The notes: generated by a model from the letters alone, not told the origin. A stretch of 45,722 nt of DNA from Clostridiaceae bacterium (GCA_012838385.1 DUPL01000090.1:1-45722); one strand, 5' to 3'. Shown: positions 26,779-34,921, counted from the first letter of the stretch. Translations and numbers: made by a program.

Positions 26779-28489
26779 AAGAGTATGGAATTACTTGTCA
26801 AGATACAAAGGAATGCTTTTCCTTACCTTTGCATGCTCGCTTCTAGGCAGTATTCTTGCCCTTATTGCACCAAGGATCATAGGAAAAGCCATCGACTCTG
26901 TAGCCGGAGAACAAAGAATAAACCTGGATGCGCTTGGTAAGCACATAGGCACCCTCCTCCTACTCTATTTATCCTCCTTCATACTAAATCGTTATGCTCC
27001 CTTGCTTGCAAACAAGGTGGCAAACTTCACGGCAAGAGATATTCGCAAGGATGCTTTTGAAAAGCTCCATAACCTGCCGGTAAAATACTTTGACACGCAC
27101 AAGCATGGAGATATAATCAGCATTTTGTCAGTGGACATTGAAAATATGACAGAAGGACTATTGGGTCTTTTAACGCAAATGCTTACAGGCATAATTACCG
27201 TCATCGGGACTTTGGTATTTTTAGCAATAATGAGCCCTTTTGTAGCCTTTGCAGTACTTTTGATTACTCCACTTTCCATAATAATTGCCAAGTTCATAAC
27301 CTCCAGATCCTCTGAAATGTTCAAACAGCAGCAGAATATTATAGGAGAACTGGGAGGTCTTGCTGAAGAATCCATAAGCGGCATGTCTGTAATCAAGACT
27401 TACCTATTGGAAGACACCCAATATGAGAGGTTTAAAGAAATAAACGCAAGACTATACAAGGCAGGACAAAAGGCTCAGTTTTACTCCTCCCTTGTTAACC
27501 CAACCACCAGGTTTGTAAACCACATCTCATATATTGCTGTTGGGGTTTCTGGCGGATGGCTTGCAATCAACGGTGTCATAAGTGTTGGTCAAATTGCTGC
27601 AATGCTCAGCTATGCAACACAGTTTGCAAAACCAATAAATGAGATAACAGGGGTGACCACCCAAATGCAGAACGCAATAGCTTCCCTGAGGCGTGTGTTC
27701 ACGTTGATAGATGCCGAGCCTGAAAAAGAGGATGTAAGCAATATGCTTGAAGTAAAAGATGGAACGGTTTCCTTTGAGAAGGTTTCCTTCTCCTATGATT
27801 CCAGTGTTCCCTTGATTAAGGATTTAAGCATTGATGTCTCAAAAAACAATGTCATAGCAATAGTTGGACCTACAGGTGCAGGCAAAAGCACTCTGGTTAA
27901 TCTATTAATGCGTTTTTACGATATAGATGATGGAAGAATAACCATTGACGATACGGACATTTTCGATGTAACAAGAGACAGCCTGAGAAAGTCCTTTGCC
28001 ATGGTTATGCAGGATGTCTGGATTTTCAAAGGCACGGTCTTTGATAACATTGCCTTCGGAAAATCTGACGCTACAATGGAAGAAGTGGTGGAAGCAGCTA
28101 AAAATGCCCACATTCATTCTTTCATTGAAACACTACCTAAAGGTTATGACACCGTGATTACGCAGGAAGATTTGTCCGTTGGACAGCTTCAGCTCCTTAC
28201 CATAGCACGTGCAATGCTTGTGAATCCGCCAATGCTTATTCTAGATGAAGCGACAAGCAGCGTCGACACAAGAACCGAGCAGTACATTACACGCACTTTT
28301 AACAGAATGATGCAAGGTAGAACATCTTTTGTAATTGCCCACCGGCTTTCAACCATAAAGGATGCGGACATAATTTTGGTAATGAAGGACGGAAGCATTG
28401 TTGAAAAAGGAAATCATGTTGAATTAATGAAGATGAAAGGCATGTACTATGACCTGTACAAAAAATCTTTGACAAATATATCGAACTAG
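26771..28489 (+). CDS. ABC exporter half-transporter with canonical catalytic glutamate (subunit B)
   Basis: The partner of the preceding gene, 572 residues from ATG 26771. The membrane domain spans about 15-300. Walker A is GPTGAGKST (K372), Walker B is LILDEATSSVD with catalytic E493, and the switch histidine is H524 in IAHRLST. The signature motif is LSVGQLQ instead of LSGGQ, which would face the degenerate Walker site of subunit A. The pair thus has one consensus and one degenerate ATP site. The frame is open from GTG 26723, but GGAGGA is then only 2 bases away. ATG 26771 gives the usual IKRVWNYLSRYK N-terminus and an 8-base overlap with subunit A. Confidence 0.94.
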   Translation: MIKRVWNYLSRYKGMLFLTFACSLLGSILALIAPRIIGKAIDSVAGEQRINLDALGKHIGTLLLLYLSSFILNRYAPLLANKVANFTARDIRKDAFEKLHNLPVKYFDTHKHGDIISILSVDIENMTEGLLGLLTQMLTGIITVIGTLVFLAIMSPFVAFAVLLITPLSIIIAKFITSRSSEMFKQQQNIIGELGGLAEESISGMSVIKTYLLEDTQYERFKEINARLYKAGQKAQFYSSLVNPTTRFVNHISYIAVGVSGGWLAINGVISVGQIAAMLSYATQFAKPINEITGVTTQMQNAIASLRRVFTLIDAEPEKEDVSNMLEVKDGTVSFEKVSFSYDSSVPLIKDLSIDVSKNNVIAIVGPTGAGKSTLVNLLMRFYDIDDGRITIDDTDIFDVTRDSLRKSFAMVMQDVWIFKGTVFDNIAFGKSDATMEEVVEAAKNAHIHSFIETLPKGYDTVITQEDLSVGQLQLLTIARAMLVNPPMLILDEATSSVDTRTEQYITRTFNRMMQGRTSFVIAHRLSTIKDADIILVMKDGSIVEKGNHVELMKMKGMYYDLYKKSLTNISN

Positions 28490-28532
28490 TTAATAATATT
28501 AATATAACGAGGGTCATGAAAGGTGGAGAACA

Positions 28533-29477
28533 ATGAAGAAATTTTTATTCGAACCGTTAAGAACAGTTAGACGCAGCTTGATACTTGATACTGATATCGG
28601 ACCGGATTGTGATGATGTGGGAGCATTGGCTGTCATGTACTATCTTGCTAAGAGACATAACACAAAAGTGCTTGGTGTAATGTCCTGTTCATCCAGCGAA
28701 TACGCTCCTGGATGTATTGATGCTATCAACTCTTACTGCGGTTTTCCCGATATCCCCATTGGAACATACAAAAAACCCGGATTGTTCGAAGATTACACAA
28801 AGTATAACAAATTCATCGCAGAGAATTTCTCAGAAGCGTATAAAAACGGGACCCTTCAAGTCGAAGATGCGGTTCAACTGTACAGAAGATTGCTCGCCAA
28901 CAGTCCAAACAACAGCGTGATTATAGTTACAATAGGAACACTTAACAATATCGCAGAACTGATGGACAGCCCTCCTGATGCAATAAGTCCGTTTAGCGGC
29001 ATTGAACTTATTCAAAACAAAGTATACAGCATGGTATCCATGGCAGGTAAATATCCAAACGGACCTGAGTTTAATATTGTACAGCATCCTGAAAGTGCAA
29101 AAAGGGTTTTTGAAAACTTCCCCGTTCCTGTAGTATACTCAGACTTTGATTTGGGATACACGGTCAAGACAGGATTCAAGAACATAGATGAGGACAAATA
29201 CAAGGACAACCCTATTTATCTATCGTACAAGCTGTACACTGATGAAACCCTTGAAAACTCAAGTTATGATCTGACCGCAGTTCATTTTGCCTTCGAAGGT
29301 GAAGGAGACTACTACAATCTGTCAGGACCGGTCAGATTGACTGTCGATCTGGAAGCAAGCGGTTCCAACACCTTTGAAGAGGATGGAATCGAGGATTCCA
29401 ACCAGTATCTGATGCGTAAAAAGCGTACGGATATTGAACTATCCCACTATTTGAACAACATACTTCTTTCCTTCTAG
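28533..29477 (+). CDS. Inosine/uridine-preferring nucleoside hydrolase family protein
   Basis: A 314-residue protein of the IUNH fold that cleaves N-glycosidic bonds of nucleosides. The N-terminal metal-binding aspartate cluster is LILDTDIGPDCDDVGAL (D19, D21, D25, D27, D28), a slightly expanded form of the usual DTDPGxDDA. Further conserved stretches are VIIVTIGTLNNIAELM and VYSMVSMAGKYPNGPEFNIVQHPESAKRVFE, matching the N-x-D/H active-site loop. There is no signal peptide. GGTGGAGAA lies close to the ATG. It follows the ABC pair by 43 bases; a weak TTGACA-17-AATAAT promoter overlaps the end of the ABC gene (28469-28497), so it may be co-transcribed or separate. The natural substrate is uncertain because the family includes members acting on other ribosides. 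Confidence 0.8.
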   Translation: MKKFLFEPLRTVRRSLILDTDIGPDCDDVGALAVMYYLAKRHNTKVLGVMSCSSSEYAPGCIDAINSYCGFPDIPIGTYKKPGLFEDYTKYNKFIAENFSEAYKNGTLQVEDAVQLYRRLLANSPNNSVIIVTIGTLNNIAELMDSPPDAISPFSGIELIQNKVYSMVSMAGKYPNGPEFNIVQHPESAKRVFENFPVPVVYSDFDLGYTVKTGFKNIDEDKYKDNPIYLSYKLYTDETLENSSYDLTAVHFAFEGEGDYYNLSGPVRLTVDLEASGSNTFEEDGIEDSNQYLMRKKRTDIELSHYLNNILLSF

Positions 29478-29488
29478 AATTCCTAAAT

Positions 29489-29550
29489 AGAACCTCCTTT
29501 GATTTTTTGGCATAGAATAAAGTAATGCCTCAAGAATTAAAGGGGGTTCT
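29489..29550 (+). promoter_or_regulatory. Inverted repeat enclosing a possible sigma-K promoter and covering the RBS of the M14 peptidase gene
   Basis: AGAACCTCCTTT (29489-29500) can pair over all 12 positions (one G-U) with AAAGGGGGTTCT (29539-29550), which is the ribosome binding site ending at the ATG (29551). The 38-base loop contains CATAGAATA (29511-29519), matching the sigma-K -10 consensus CATAnnnTA, with an AC 17 bases upstream (29492-29493). A transcript starting near 29526 would lack the left arm and have a free ribosome binding site, while read-through from upstream would fold and hide it. The pairing is seen directly; the regulatory reading is inference. Confidence 0.5.
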
Positions 29551-30849
29551 ATGATTATACTCAGACAAGGCCAAAGAGGTCCGCAAGTTGAAATGCTGCA
29601 ACTTGCACTAAACCGCGCGGGGTTCAACGCAGGACCCATAGATGGTGTATTCGGACCGAACACTCTGAATGCAGTCTTGCGTTTTCAATCAAGCCGTTCC
29701 CTTACCCAAGATGGCATAGTAGGACCAGCCACTTGGAACGCCCTACGACCCTATCTTGTAGGTTACACAACCTATAGAATAAGAGCTGGAGACACTCTAT
29801 TTCGAATTTCCACCAGCAGAAACATTCCCCTTCAAACAATACTGATTGCTAATCCCAATGTCAGTCCCGCAAACCTGATAGTAGGATCTGAACTCATACT
29901 CCCCTTCCCCTTTGACATAGTCGCTGATAACGTCACCCTAACATACGAACTGATGGAGCTGTACATAGAAGGAATTGTAACAAGGTATCCATTTGTAAGG
30001 AGCGGAATTCTTTCAACAAGCTCCTCAGGTACAAGGAATATATATAACCTTGTAATTGGTACTGGCAGCAATCAGGTAATGTACAATGCCACTCACCATG
30101 CAAACGAGTGGATTACTTCCCTTCTTCTCATGAAATTTATTGAACAATACGCAAAAGCCTATGCCCATGGCTACAACATTGCAGCAGGCACTCCTGCTGA
30201 AACACCGGCTGATTTATTGTACGACTATTCTACAATTCATTTTGTACCCATGGTGAATCCGGATGGTGCGGATTTGGTCACAGGAGGAATCCTTCCAAAC
30301 ACCGAACTTTACAATATTGCACGAAGCATTAGTCAAAACTATCCCAACATCCCATTCCCATCAGGATGGAAAGCCAACATCTATGGAGTCGACCCAAATC
30401 TTCAATATCCTGCAGGATGGACTGAAGCCAGAAGAATAAAGTTTGCACAAGGATTTACCTCTCCTGCCCCCAGAGACTTTGTAGGCTACGGGCCGTTAAC
30501 AATAAACGAAAGCATTGCAATGGCAAACTACACAAGTGCAAACGATTTCAGGCTGACTCTTTCCTACCACACCCAAGGCAGGGTTATTTTCTGGAAGTAC
30601 CTTGACTACAATCCTCCAAATTCTGAGCAAATTGGCAGACTCTTTGCAAATTTAAGTGGTTACGCTCTTGAAATAACTCCTTATGAGTCAGGGCATGCAG
30701 GCTACAAGGACTGGTTCATACAAGATTTTAACAGACCCTCCTATACTATTGAAGCAGGTCTGGGAACAAGTCCCCTTCCTCTAAGTCAATTCCCAACAAT
30801 CTACAACGAAAACAGAGGCATACTTGTAATGGCAGCCTTGGTTACATAA
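29551..30849 (+). CDS. Peptidoglycan-binding/LysM M14-family peptidase (gamma-D-glutamyl-diaminopimelate endopeptidase type)
   Basis: A 432-residue peptidoglycan peptidase with no signal peptide. Residues 3-66 form a PG_binding_1 domain (LRQGQRGPQVEMLQLAL..IDGVFGPNTLNAVLRFQ). Residues 74-118 form a LysM (YRIRAGDTLFRISTS..NPNLI). From about 130 on is an M14 zinc carboxypeptidase domain with the zinc ligands H183 and E186 in THHANEW, PMVNPDGADLV, a second histidine in LSYHTQG, and the catalytic glutamate in YTIEAGLG. This arrangement matches endopeptidase I of sporulating bacilli, which cuts the gamma-D-Glu-(L)meso-A2pm bond. Absence of a signal peptide fits action inside the mother cell or forespore. 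It is a single-gene unit with a terminator and an unusual leader. Confidence 0.88.
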   Translation: MIILRQGQRGPQVEMLQLALNRAGFNAGPIDGVFGPNTLNAVLRFQSSRSLTQDGIVGPATWNALRPYLVGYTTYRIRAGDTLFRISTSRNIPLQTILIANPNVSPANLIVGSELILPFPFDIVADNVTLTYELMELYIEGIVTRYPFVRSGILSTSSSGTRNIYNLVIGTGSNQVMYNATHHANEWITSLLLMKFIEQYAKAYAHGYNIAAGTPAETPADLLYDYSTIHFVPMVNPDGADLVTGGILPNTELYNIARSISQNYPNIPFPSGWKANIYGVDPNLQYPAGWTEARRIKFAQGFTSPAPRDFVGYGPLTINESIAMANYTSANDFRLTLSYHTQGRVIFWKYLDYNPPNSEQIGRLFANLSGYALEITPYESGHAGYKDWFIQDFNRPSYTIEAGLGTSPLPLSQFPTIYNENRGILVMAALVT

Positions 30850-30855
30850 TGTAAT

Positions 30856-30887
30856 AAAGGAGCCCGTTTCACAGGCTCCTTTGTTTC
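30856..30887 (+). terminator. Rho-independent terminator after the M14 peptidase gene
   Basis: AAAGGAGCC (30856-30864) pairs with GGCTCCTTT (30874-30882), followed by GTTT. It is nearly symmetrical and could also work on the minus strand. Confidence 0.85.
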
Positions 30888-31021
30888 GTCCCTTAAAAGA
30901 CGATATGACTTCTCTTCCAACCTGACAACAGTTTCCCAAACCGTTTCATTTTCCTCCAGTAGTGCCACCGCCGAAGCGCAAACATGTTGTCATGCATGGG
31001 CTGCACTCTCATGAAATACAC

Positions 31022-31050
31022 TTGATATTTGCAGTTTGATTTGTTATATT
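31022..31050 (+). promoter_or_regulatory. Promoter of the GNAT-DUF4180 pair
   Basis: TTGATA at 31022-31027, a 17-base spacer and TATATT at 31045-31050, about 50 bases before the GNAT start codon. It is the only feature I can support in the 30888-31099 gap. Confidence 0.65.
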
Positions 31051-31099
31051 AGAACCCATTCATATAATGAAGATGTGCAATAATATAAGGTGATGAGTT

Positions 31100-31660
31100 A
31101 TGGATTATGCAAGCATTTTGGAGGAAAACTCCATACTGGAGTCAGACAGGCTTATACTAAGACCATTTACAATTCAAGATGTACCTGATGTATATCTTTT
31201 TGCAAGAGACGAGGTTGTGACAAGATACCTGACCTGGCCTCCTCATAAAGACATGTCAGTAACAGAAAAGATGGTCAGGGAAATATACATGAGCAGAAGC
31301 GGCATATATGCAATTGTACTTAAATCAGAGAACAAGTGCATTGGATGCATTGATATACGTCTGGTTCCTGAACACGAAAAAGCAACTTTTGGATATTGTC
31401 TCAACAGAGACTACTGGAATAGAGGTTGCGCAACAGAAGCGCTGGCACTTATACTCGAACTTGCTTTTGCAAAATTAAAATTGAATCGTGTAGAATCCAC
31501 ACACTATGCAGGAAATGAAACTTCCGGACGTGTTATGCAAAAATGTGGTATGATATATGAAGGAACAGGTGTTAAAGAGGTTAAAATAAAGGGTGTTTTT
31601 CATGATGTAGTTCATTATGCAATTTTAAAAGATGATTGGATAAGAAGCAAAAATAGATAA
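31100..31660 (+). CDS. GNAT N-acetyltransferase, RimJ/RimL-like
   Basis: A 186-residue acetyl-CoA-dependent transferase. The start ESDRLILRPFTIQDVPDVY is the RimJ/RimL/Acetyltransf_3 hallmark. YCLNRDYWNRGCATEALALIL is the acetyl-CoA-binding motif A (R/Q-x-x-G-x-A form with RGCATE), and NETSGRVMQKCGMIYEGT is the C-terminal core. Members acetylate ribosomal protein N-termini, amino acids or antibiotics; the target here is unknown. AAGGTGATG precedes the ATG. A DUF4180 gene follows after 34 bases on the same strand, probably in one transcript. Confidence 0.88.
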   Translation: MDYASILEENSILESDRLILRPFTIQDVPDVYLFARDEVVTRYLTWPPHKDMSVTEKMVREIYMSRSGIYAIVLKSENKCIGCIDIRLVPEHEKATFGYCLNRDYWNRGCATEALALILELAFAKLKLNRVESTHYAGNETSGRVMQKCGMIYEGTGVKEVKIKGVFHDVVHYAILKDDWIRSKNR

Positions 31661-31694
31661 TTTTATTGACTTTTTCAGCTATGGAGGTAAACTA

Positions 31695-32060
31695 ATGAAA
31701 ACAGAAGTAATTAACAAAAATAATGTAGATATTGCAGTTATAAATAGCGAGGATATACTAATCAAGGATTTGCAATCCGCCCTTGACCTTATAGCCACCG
31801 TAGGGTTTGAAACAGGCTGCTCAAGGATAGTTATAAACAAGTCTACCATATGTGAAGAATTCTTTGATTTAAAAACAAGACTTGCTGGCGAAGTATTACA
31901 AAAATTCATAAATTACAATATAAAACTAGCAATTGTTGGCGACTTTTCTGTATACTCAAGCAAAAGCCTAAGAGACTTCATCTACGAGAGCAATAAAGGC
32001 AAAGACATATTCTTCTTGCCTACCGAACATGAAGCTGTGGACAAGCTAAGTCAAATTTAA
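31695..32060 (+). CDS. DUF4180 domain protein
   Basis: A 121-residue protein matching the DUF4180 pattern: RIVINKSTICEEFFDLKTRLAGEVLQKFINYNIKLAIVGDFS and SKSLRDFIYESNKGKDIFFLPTEHEAVDKL. The family is small, cytoplasmic and of unknown function. It often sits next to transcriptional regulators or GNAT enzymes in Firmicutes, as here. The ATG has ATGGAGGTAA about 5 bases upstream. The gene ends facing a minus-strand GNAT 31 bases away with no clear terminator hairpin between them. Confidence 0.85.
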   Translation: MKTEVINKNNVDIAVINSEDILIKDLQSALDLIATVGFETGCSRIVINKSTICEEFFDLKTRLAGEVLQKFINYNIKLAIVGDFSVYSSKSLRDFIYESNKGKDIFFLPTEHEAVDKLSQI

Positions 32061-32091
32061 AGGTATGTCCAAGGAAAGCAGTAGAATGGAA

Positions 32092-32580
32092 TCAAAGTTT
32101 TTTTCCCAGAATGACCAGGTCTCTTCTAACTCCATCAAGAATGGCTATACCAGGCAGAAAACCCCACCTATCAAAACCCAGTCTGGTAAACAGCCGAATG
32201 CTCTGTTCGTTGTGTCCGAAGATAAATCCAAGAACAGTATCTATTCCGAGTCCTGGGCACTCATCCAAAACTTTTTGCAATACCTTTTTACCTATTCCCT
32301 GCCCTCTGAAGTTTTCATGAAGATAAATGCTAATCTCAGCAGTTGCGTTGTATGCCGGCCTTCCATAAAAGGGTTGAAGACTTACCCATCCGCACATTTC
32401 ACCATCAATCTCAACAACCCACAGCGGTCTTTTTTCAGAATTATGTGCATAAAACCAGTCAAGTTTATCTTCGACTGTCACAAATTCAGTATCAGCAGTT
32501 ACCATTCTGCCTGGAATGGTTGAGTTGTATATATCGACTATGTCAGGCAAATCTTCAATTTTTGCTTGCCTTAATGTCAT
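32092..32580 (-). CDS. GNAT N-acetyltransferase, phosphinothricin-acetyltransferase-like
   Basis: A protein of about 162 residues. MTLRQAKIEDLPDIVDIYNSTIPGRMVTAD and WVVEIDGEMCGWVSLQPFYGRPAYNATAEISIYLHENFRGQGIGKKVLQKVL show the PAT-type GNAT fold with the acetyl-CoA loop RGQGIGKK. GHNEQSIRLFTRLGFDRWGFLPGIAILDGVRRDLVILGKKL is the C-terminal signature of this group. Relatives acetylate phosphinothricin, methionine sulfoximine or other amino acids. The frame extends to a TTG at 32589, but AAGGAG is then only 2 bases away; ATG 32580 has 11-base spacing. It lies 31 bases downstream of the large hydrolase-like gene on the same strand and is probably co-transcribed with it. Confidence 0.85.
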   Translation of the reverse strand: MTLRQAKIEDLPDIVDIYNSTIPGRMVTADTEFVTVEDKLDWFYAHNSEKRPLWVVEIDGEMCGWVSLQPFYGRPAYNATAEISIYLHENFRGQGIGKKVLQKVLDECPGLGIDTVLGFIFGHNEQSIRLFTRLGFDRWGFLPGIAILDGVRRDLVILGKKL

Positions 32581-32611
32581 GACTTGCAATTCTCCTTTCA
32601 GATAAAACCAC

Positions 32612-34252
32612 TTACATGTTCAAAGGCGGCTTTACCCATGGATTGGTATTTTCAGTTGCGTAATACATATCGGATAATTCTTTCAACGCCTCCTGGATAC
32701 GCTGAGATTTTTTTGGTATAAAGTCATTATGTAAAAGCTCATGATCAATAACCGCACGAAGGTATATAAGCCGCCATTTAAACGACGACCCGATCTCTTC
32801 AGTCAGCAATTCATTCCAGTTTGTTATTATTTCATATACATACTCTATACTGCCAGTATCAGCTATATCATAATGCATGACCTTTCCGTCACTGTAGCTC
32901 TGGCGGTAAAGAAAGTCTTCAGTCCGAATAATCGCATCCACCAATAACTCATCCTCACACAAAAACTCATGTTTAACATATCCTCTTACAGCATCCACTG
33001 CATTATCATATAGCCCGCTATATAACGACAAAATAACCCACTTGTTCAAGTCCTCAAAGATGCCTTCTGAATAAGGGAAACCGCCGTGAAACATTCCTTT
33101 GGTCCCCTCGTAGGTTTGCTGAAGAAACCTGGTTAATGGATTTGCTCCAAAACCTCCCCAGGGAGAACATAAATGCATGCTTATTTCAGGAAAATCAATG
33201 AATTTTACTTTTTCAAGAATTCCCGAGTTCCTAACACATTCAGGAACATCACCATAGTGGAAAAAGGACATGATATATGAAACAGAATCCAACTCATTCC
33301 TTGCAAGCAGATTGCAAAGCTCTTCCCATTCACCGTCTAAAAAATGGTCAAAAAGCCAAGTTGACAGAATAATTTCCGTCTGCGGCATAATTTCCTTAAC
33401 CAGACTGCAAAAATGAGGATATATTTTCAAAAAGCCGTTAACACCCCAGGGCTCACAGTCTTTACAGGTACAACCTCCCTGATCATAAGGCCAGTATACA
33501 ATGTATGACAGCTGAATATCTGAAAAAACTTCAAGAACCTGCCTTCTGCTTCTCAAGATTTCGTCAACACCACCCTTTTTGGAAGGACATATCTCAACAT
33601 TGTAGTGACCGCAGAGCTCCTGTTTGTATCTGCCCTGAACATGCCAGTTGGCACGAAGGTGTTCAGGGGAAGACGCAAAAGCTTCATTGGCTATCATGAG
33701 CATTGCCGCCTTAATTCCAATCCTTTGTGCATAGTGCAATATTTCTTTAAGCCTGTTAATCATTTCCACAGACTCTGGCTGCTCAATCGAATTATAATGG
33801 TGCATGTCATACCAGACAAGCAAAGTGTTGCAGCCCCTAAAAGCAAGTTCCTCAATTATATCATATATTTTTTCTATAGGTGCCTTGTGATAAAAGTTTT
33901 CAAAATGAGTTGCAAAATACATTCCACGAACAGAACTACTGGGAGTAAAATCAATTTGACCGACGAATGGAGAAAAGTCGCCCAAACCACTAAACTTGCT
34001 TTCCAAAAAGAAACGGGAAACTGCTGCATGGACTGTACAATCATTGGCTGCTTTTATCTCTGCATGCGTGTTGTATGAGTTAATAACATACCTGTCATCC
34101 TTTAAATCGGCATTGACACAAACCTTAATTGCATATCCCTCTTCTTCAGAAAGAATGCACCTGCGTTCCGTCAAGAACCTTCGTACCGCTCTTGATAGGA
34201 TACAAAAGCTTAATTCGTTCATATTTTCATTAATCAATCTTAATTTACACAT
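32612..34252 (-). CDS. Putative TIM-barrel glycoside hydrolase (hexosaminidase/DUF4838-like), cytoplasmic
   Basis: A 546-residue protein without a signal peptide. Residues 1-100 resemble the alpha/beta domain found before the barrel in GH20, GH67 and GH84 enzymes (YVINSYNTHAEIKAANDCTVHAAVSRFFLE). A barrel then begins at SSVRGMYFATHFENFYHKAP with IYDIIEELAFRGCNTLLVWYDMHHY, LMIANEAFASSPEH, YIVYWPYDQGGCTCKDCEPWG, EIILSTWLFDHF and SYIMSFFHYGD. The CTCKDCEPWG segment is like the paired-cysteine loop of DUF4838-type hydrolases. The C-terminal 120 residues are helical. Acidic residues suited to catalysis are present, but I cannot assign them or the family. It has its own promoter and is followed by a GNAT gene. 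Confidence 0.5.
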   Translation of the reverse strand: MCKLRLINENMNELSFCILSRAVRRFLTERRCILSEEEGYAIKVCVNADLKDDRYVINSYNTHAEIKAANDCTVHAAVSRFFLESKFSGLGDFSPFVGQIDFTPSSSVRGMYFATHFENFYHKAPIEKIYDIIEELAFRGCNTLLVWYDMHHYNSIEQPESVEMINRLKEILHYAQRIGIKAAMLMIANEAFASSPEHLRANWHVQGRYKQELCGHYNVEICPSKKGGVDEILRSRRQVLEVFSDIQLSYIVYWPYDQGGCTCKDCEPWGVNGFLKIYPHFCSLVKEIMPQTEIILSTWLFDHFLDGEWEELCNLLARNELDSVSYIMSFFHYGDVPECVRNSGILEKVKFIDFPEISMHLCSPWGGFGANPLTRFLQQTYEGTKGMFHGGFPYSEGIFEDLNKWVILSLYSGLYDNAVDAVRGYVKHEFLCEDELLVDAIIRTEDFLYRQSYSDGKVMHYDIADTGSIEYVYEIITNWNELLTEEIGSSFKWRLIYLRAVIDHELLHNDFIPKKSQRIQEALKELSDMYYATENTNPWVKPPLNM

Positions 34253-34292
34253 TCCTCTCCTTGTACCCCGGTAAATTCTTGTATTTTAAAAC

Positions 34293-34321
34293 ATTATATC
34301 AATCGCAACCCAAATTAACAA
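34293..34321 (-). promoter_or_regulatory. Promoter of the TIM-barrel hydrolase-GNAT unit
   Basis: On the minus strand TTGTTA (34321-34316), 17 bases, TATAAT (34298-34293), about 40 bases before the start codon. Confidence 0.65.
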
Positions 34322-34345
34322 CAATATCAAAACTAGCATAAAGCA

Positions 34346-34375
34346 AAACCCACCCCCATGTGGGAGGGTAGGTTT
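34346..34375 (-). terminator. Terminator hairpin after the arginine operon
   Basis: On the minus strand AAACCTACCC and GGGTGGGTTT pair over 10 positions (one U-G) around a 10-base loop, ending in TTTT. T runs are present on both strands, so it could act in both directions. It lies 60 bases beyond the last gene of the operon. Confidence 0.7.
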
Positions 34376-34435
34376 TTAGGGATTGATTTAAATAATTGGA
34401 TAAATAACATATCCATGAGCCTGTTTTAGATTTTC

Positions 34436-34921
34436 TTACTCATAATCCTTGTAAAACAAAGCTCTTATGTATCCTCTGTCTTCGCTGGTTGAATGGATGT
34501 AAAACCCGCAGCCATAATAGAATCTGACCAAGGCGGTATACTTGGAAGCTGCATGCAGCATTGCCCTCTTTACTCCCTTTGAAATTAGGAGTTTGTCCAC
34601 CAGATTCATAAAAGACTTGCCTATACCAATATTCTGGTACCCTCTGCAAACACCAAACCTGCTAATATATGCAATCTTCTTCTCTTTATTAATATCCACC
34701 CGGATGCTGCCAACCGGAACTCCATCCACAAAGCAGATATAGACATACTTGTTGACAATATCGTTGTATATGTCTTCATACGTCTCTTCCAACGCTTCCA
34801 TGCTTCCCTCAAGATTTGTGTCAAGCTTGTACTTTTCAAAAGCATCAATCATTACAGACCTGATTGCATTTACATCTTCCTCTGTTGGTTTTGCCCTTCT
34901 AATTATTAACGAGTAATCCAT
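34436..34921 (-). CDS. GNAT N-acetyltransferase at the end of the arginine operon
   Basis: A 161-residue GNAT protein. IRRAKPTEEDVNAIRSVMIDAFEKYK is the N-terminal part. YICFVDGVPVGSIRVDINKEKKIAYISRFGVCRGYQNIGIGKSFMNLVDKLL carries the acetyl-CoA loop (RGYQNIGIGK), followed by KRAMLHAASKYTALVRFYYGCGFYIHS. Its ATG lies inside the last codons of argF (23-base overlap), so it is translationally coupled and belongs to the operon. Because no argJ or argA is present in the operon, it could supply the N-acetylglutamate synthase activity; that is inference. Other options are acetylation of a different amino acid or of an aminoglycoside. It shows no amino-acid-kinase domain of classical ArgA. Confidence 0.85.
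   Translation of the reverse strand: MDYSLIIRRAKPTEEDVNAIRSVMIDAFEKYKLDTNLEGSMEALEETYEDIYNDIVNKYVYICFVDGVPVGSIRVDINKEKKIAYISRFGVCRGYQNIGIGKSFMNLVDKLLISKGVKRAMLHAASKYTALVRFYYGCGFYIHSTSEDRGYIRALFYKDYE

Noticed and set aside
30893-31012. A 39-codon minus-strand frame rich in Arg, Lys and Trp (start 31012) in the gap after the M14 peptidase gene.
   Set aside because: No ribosome binding site and no promoter in that direction; length is within chance expectation.
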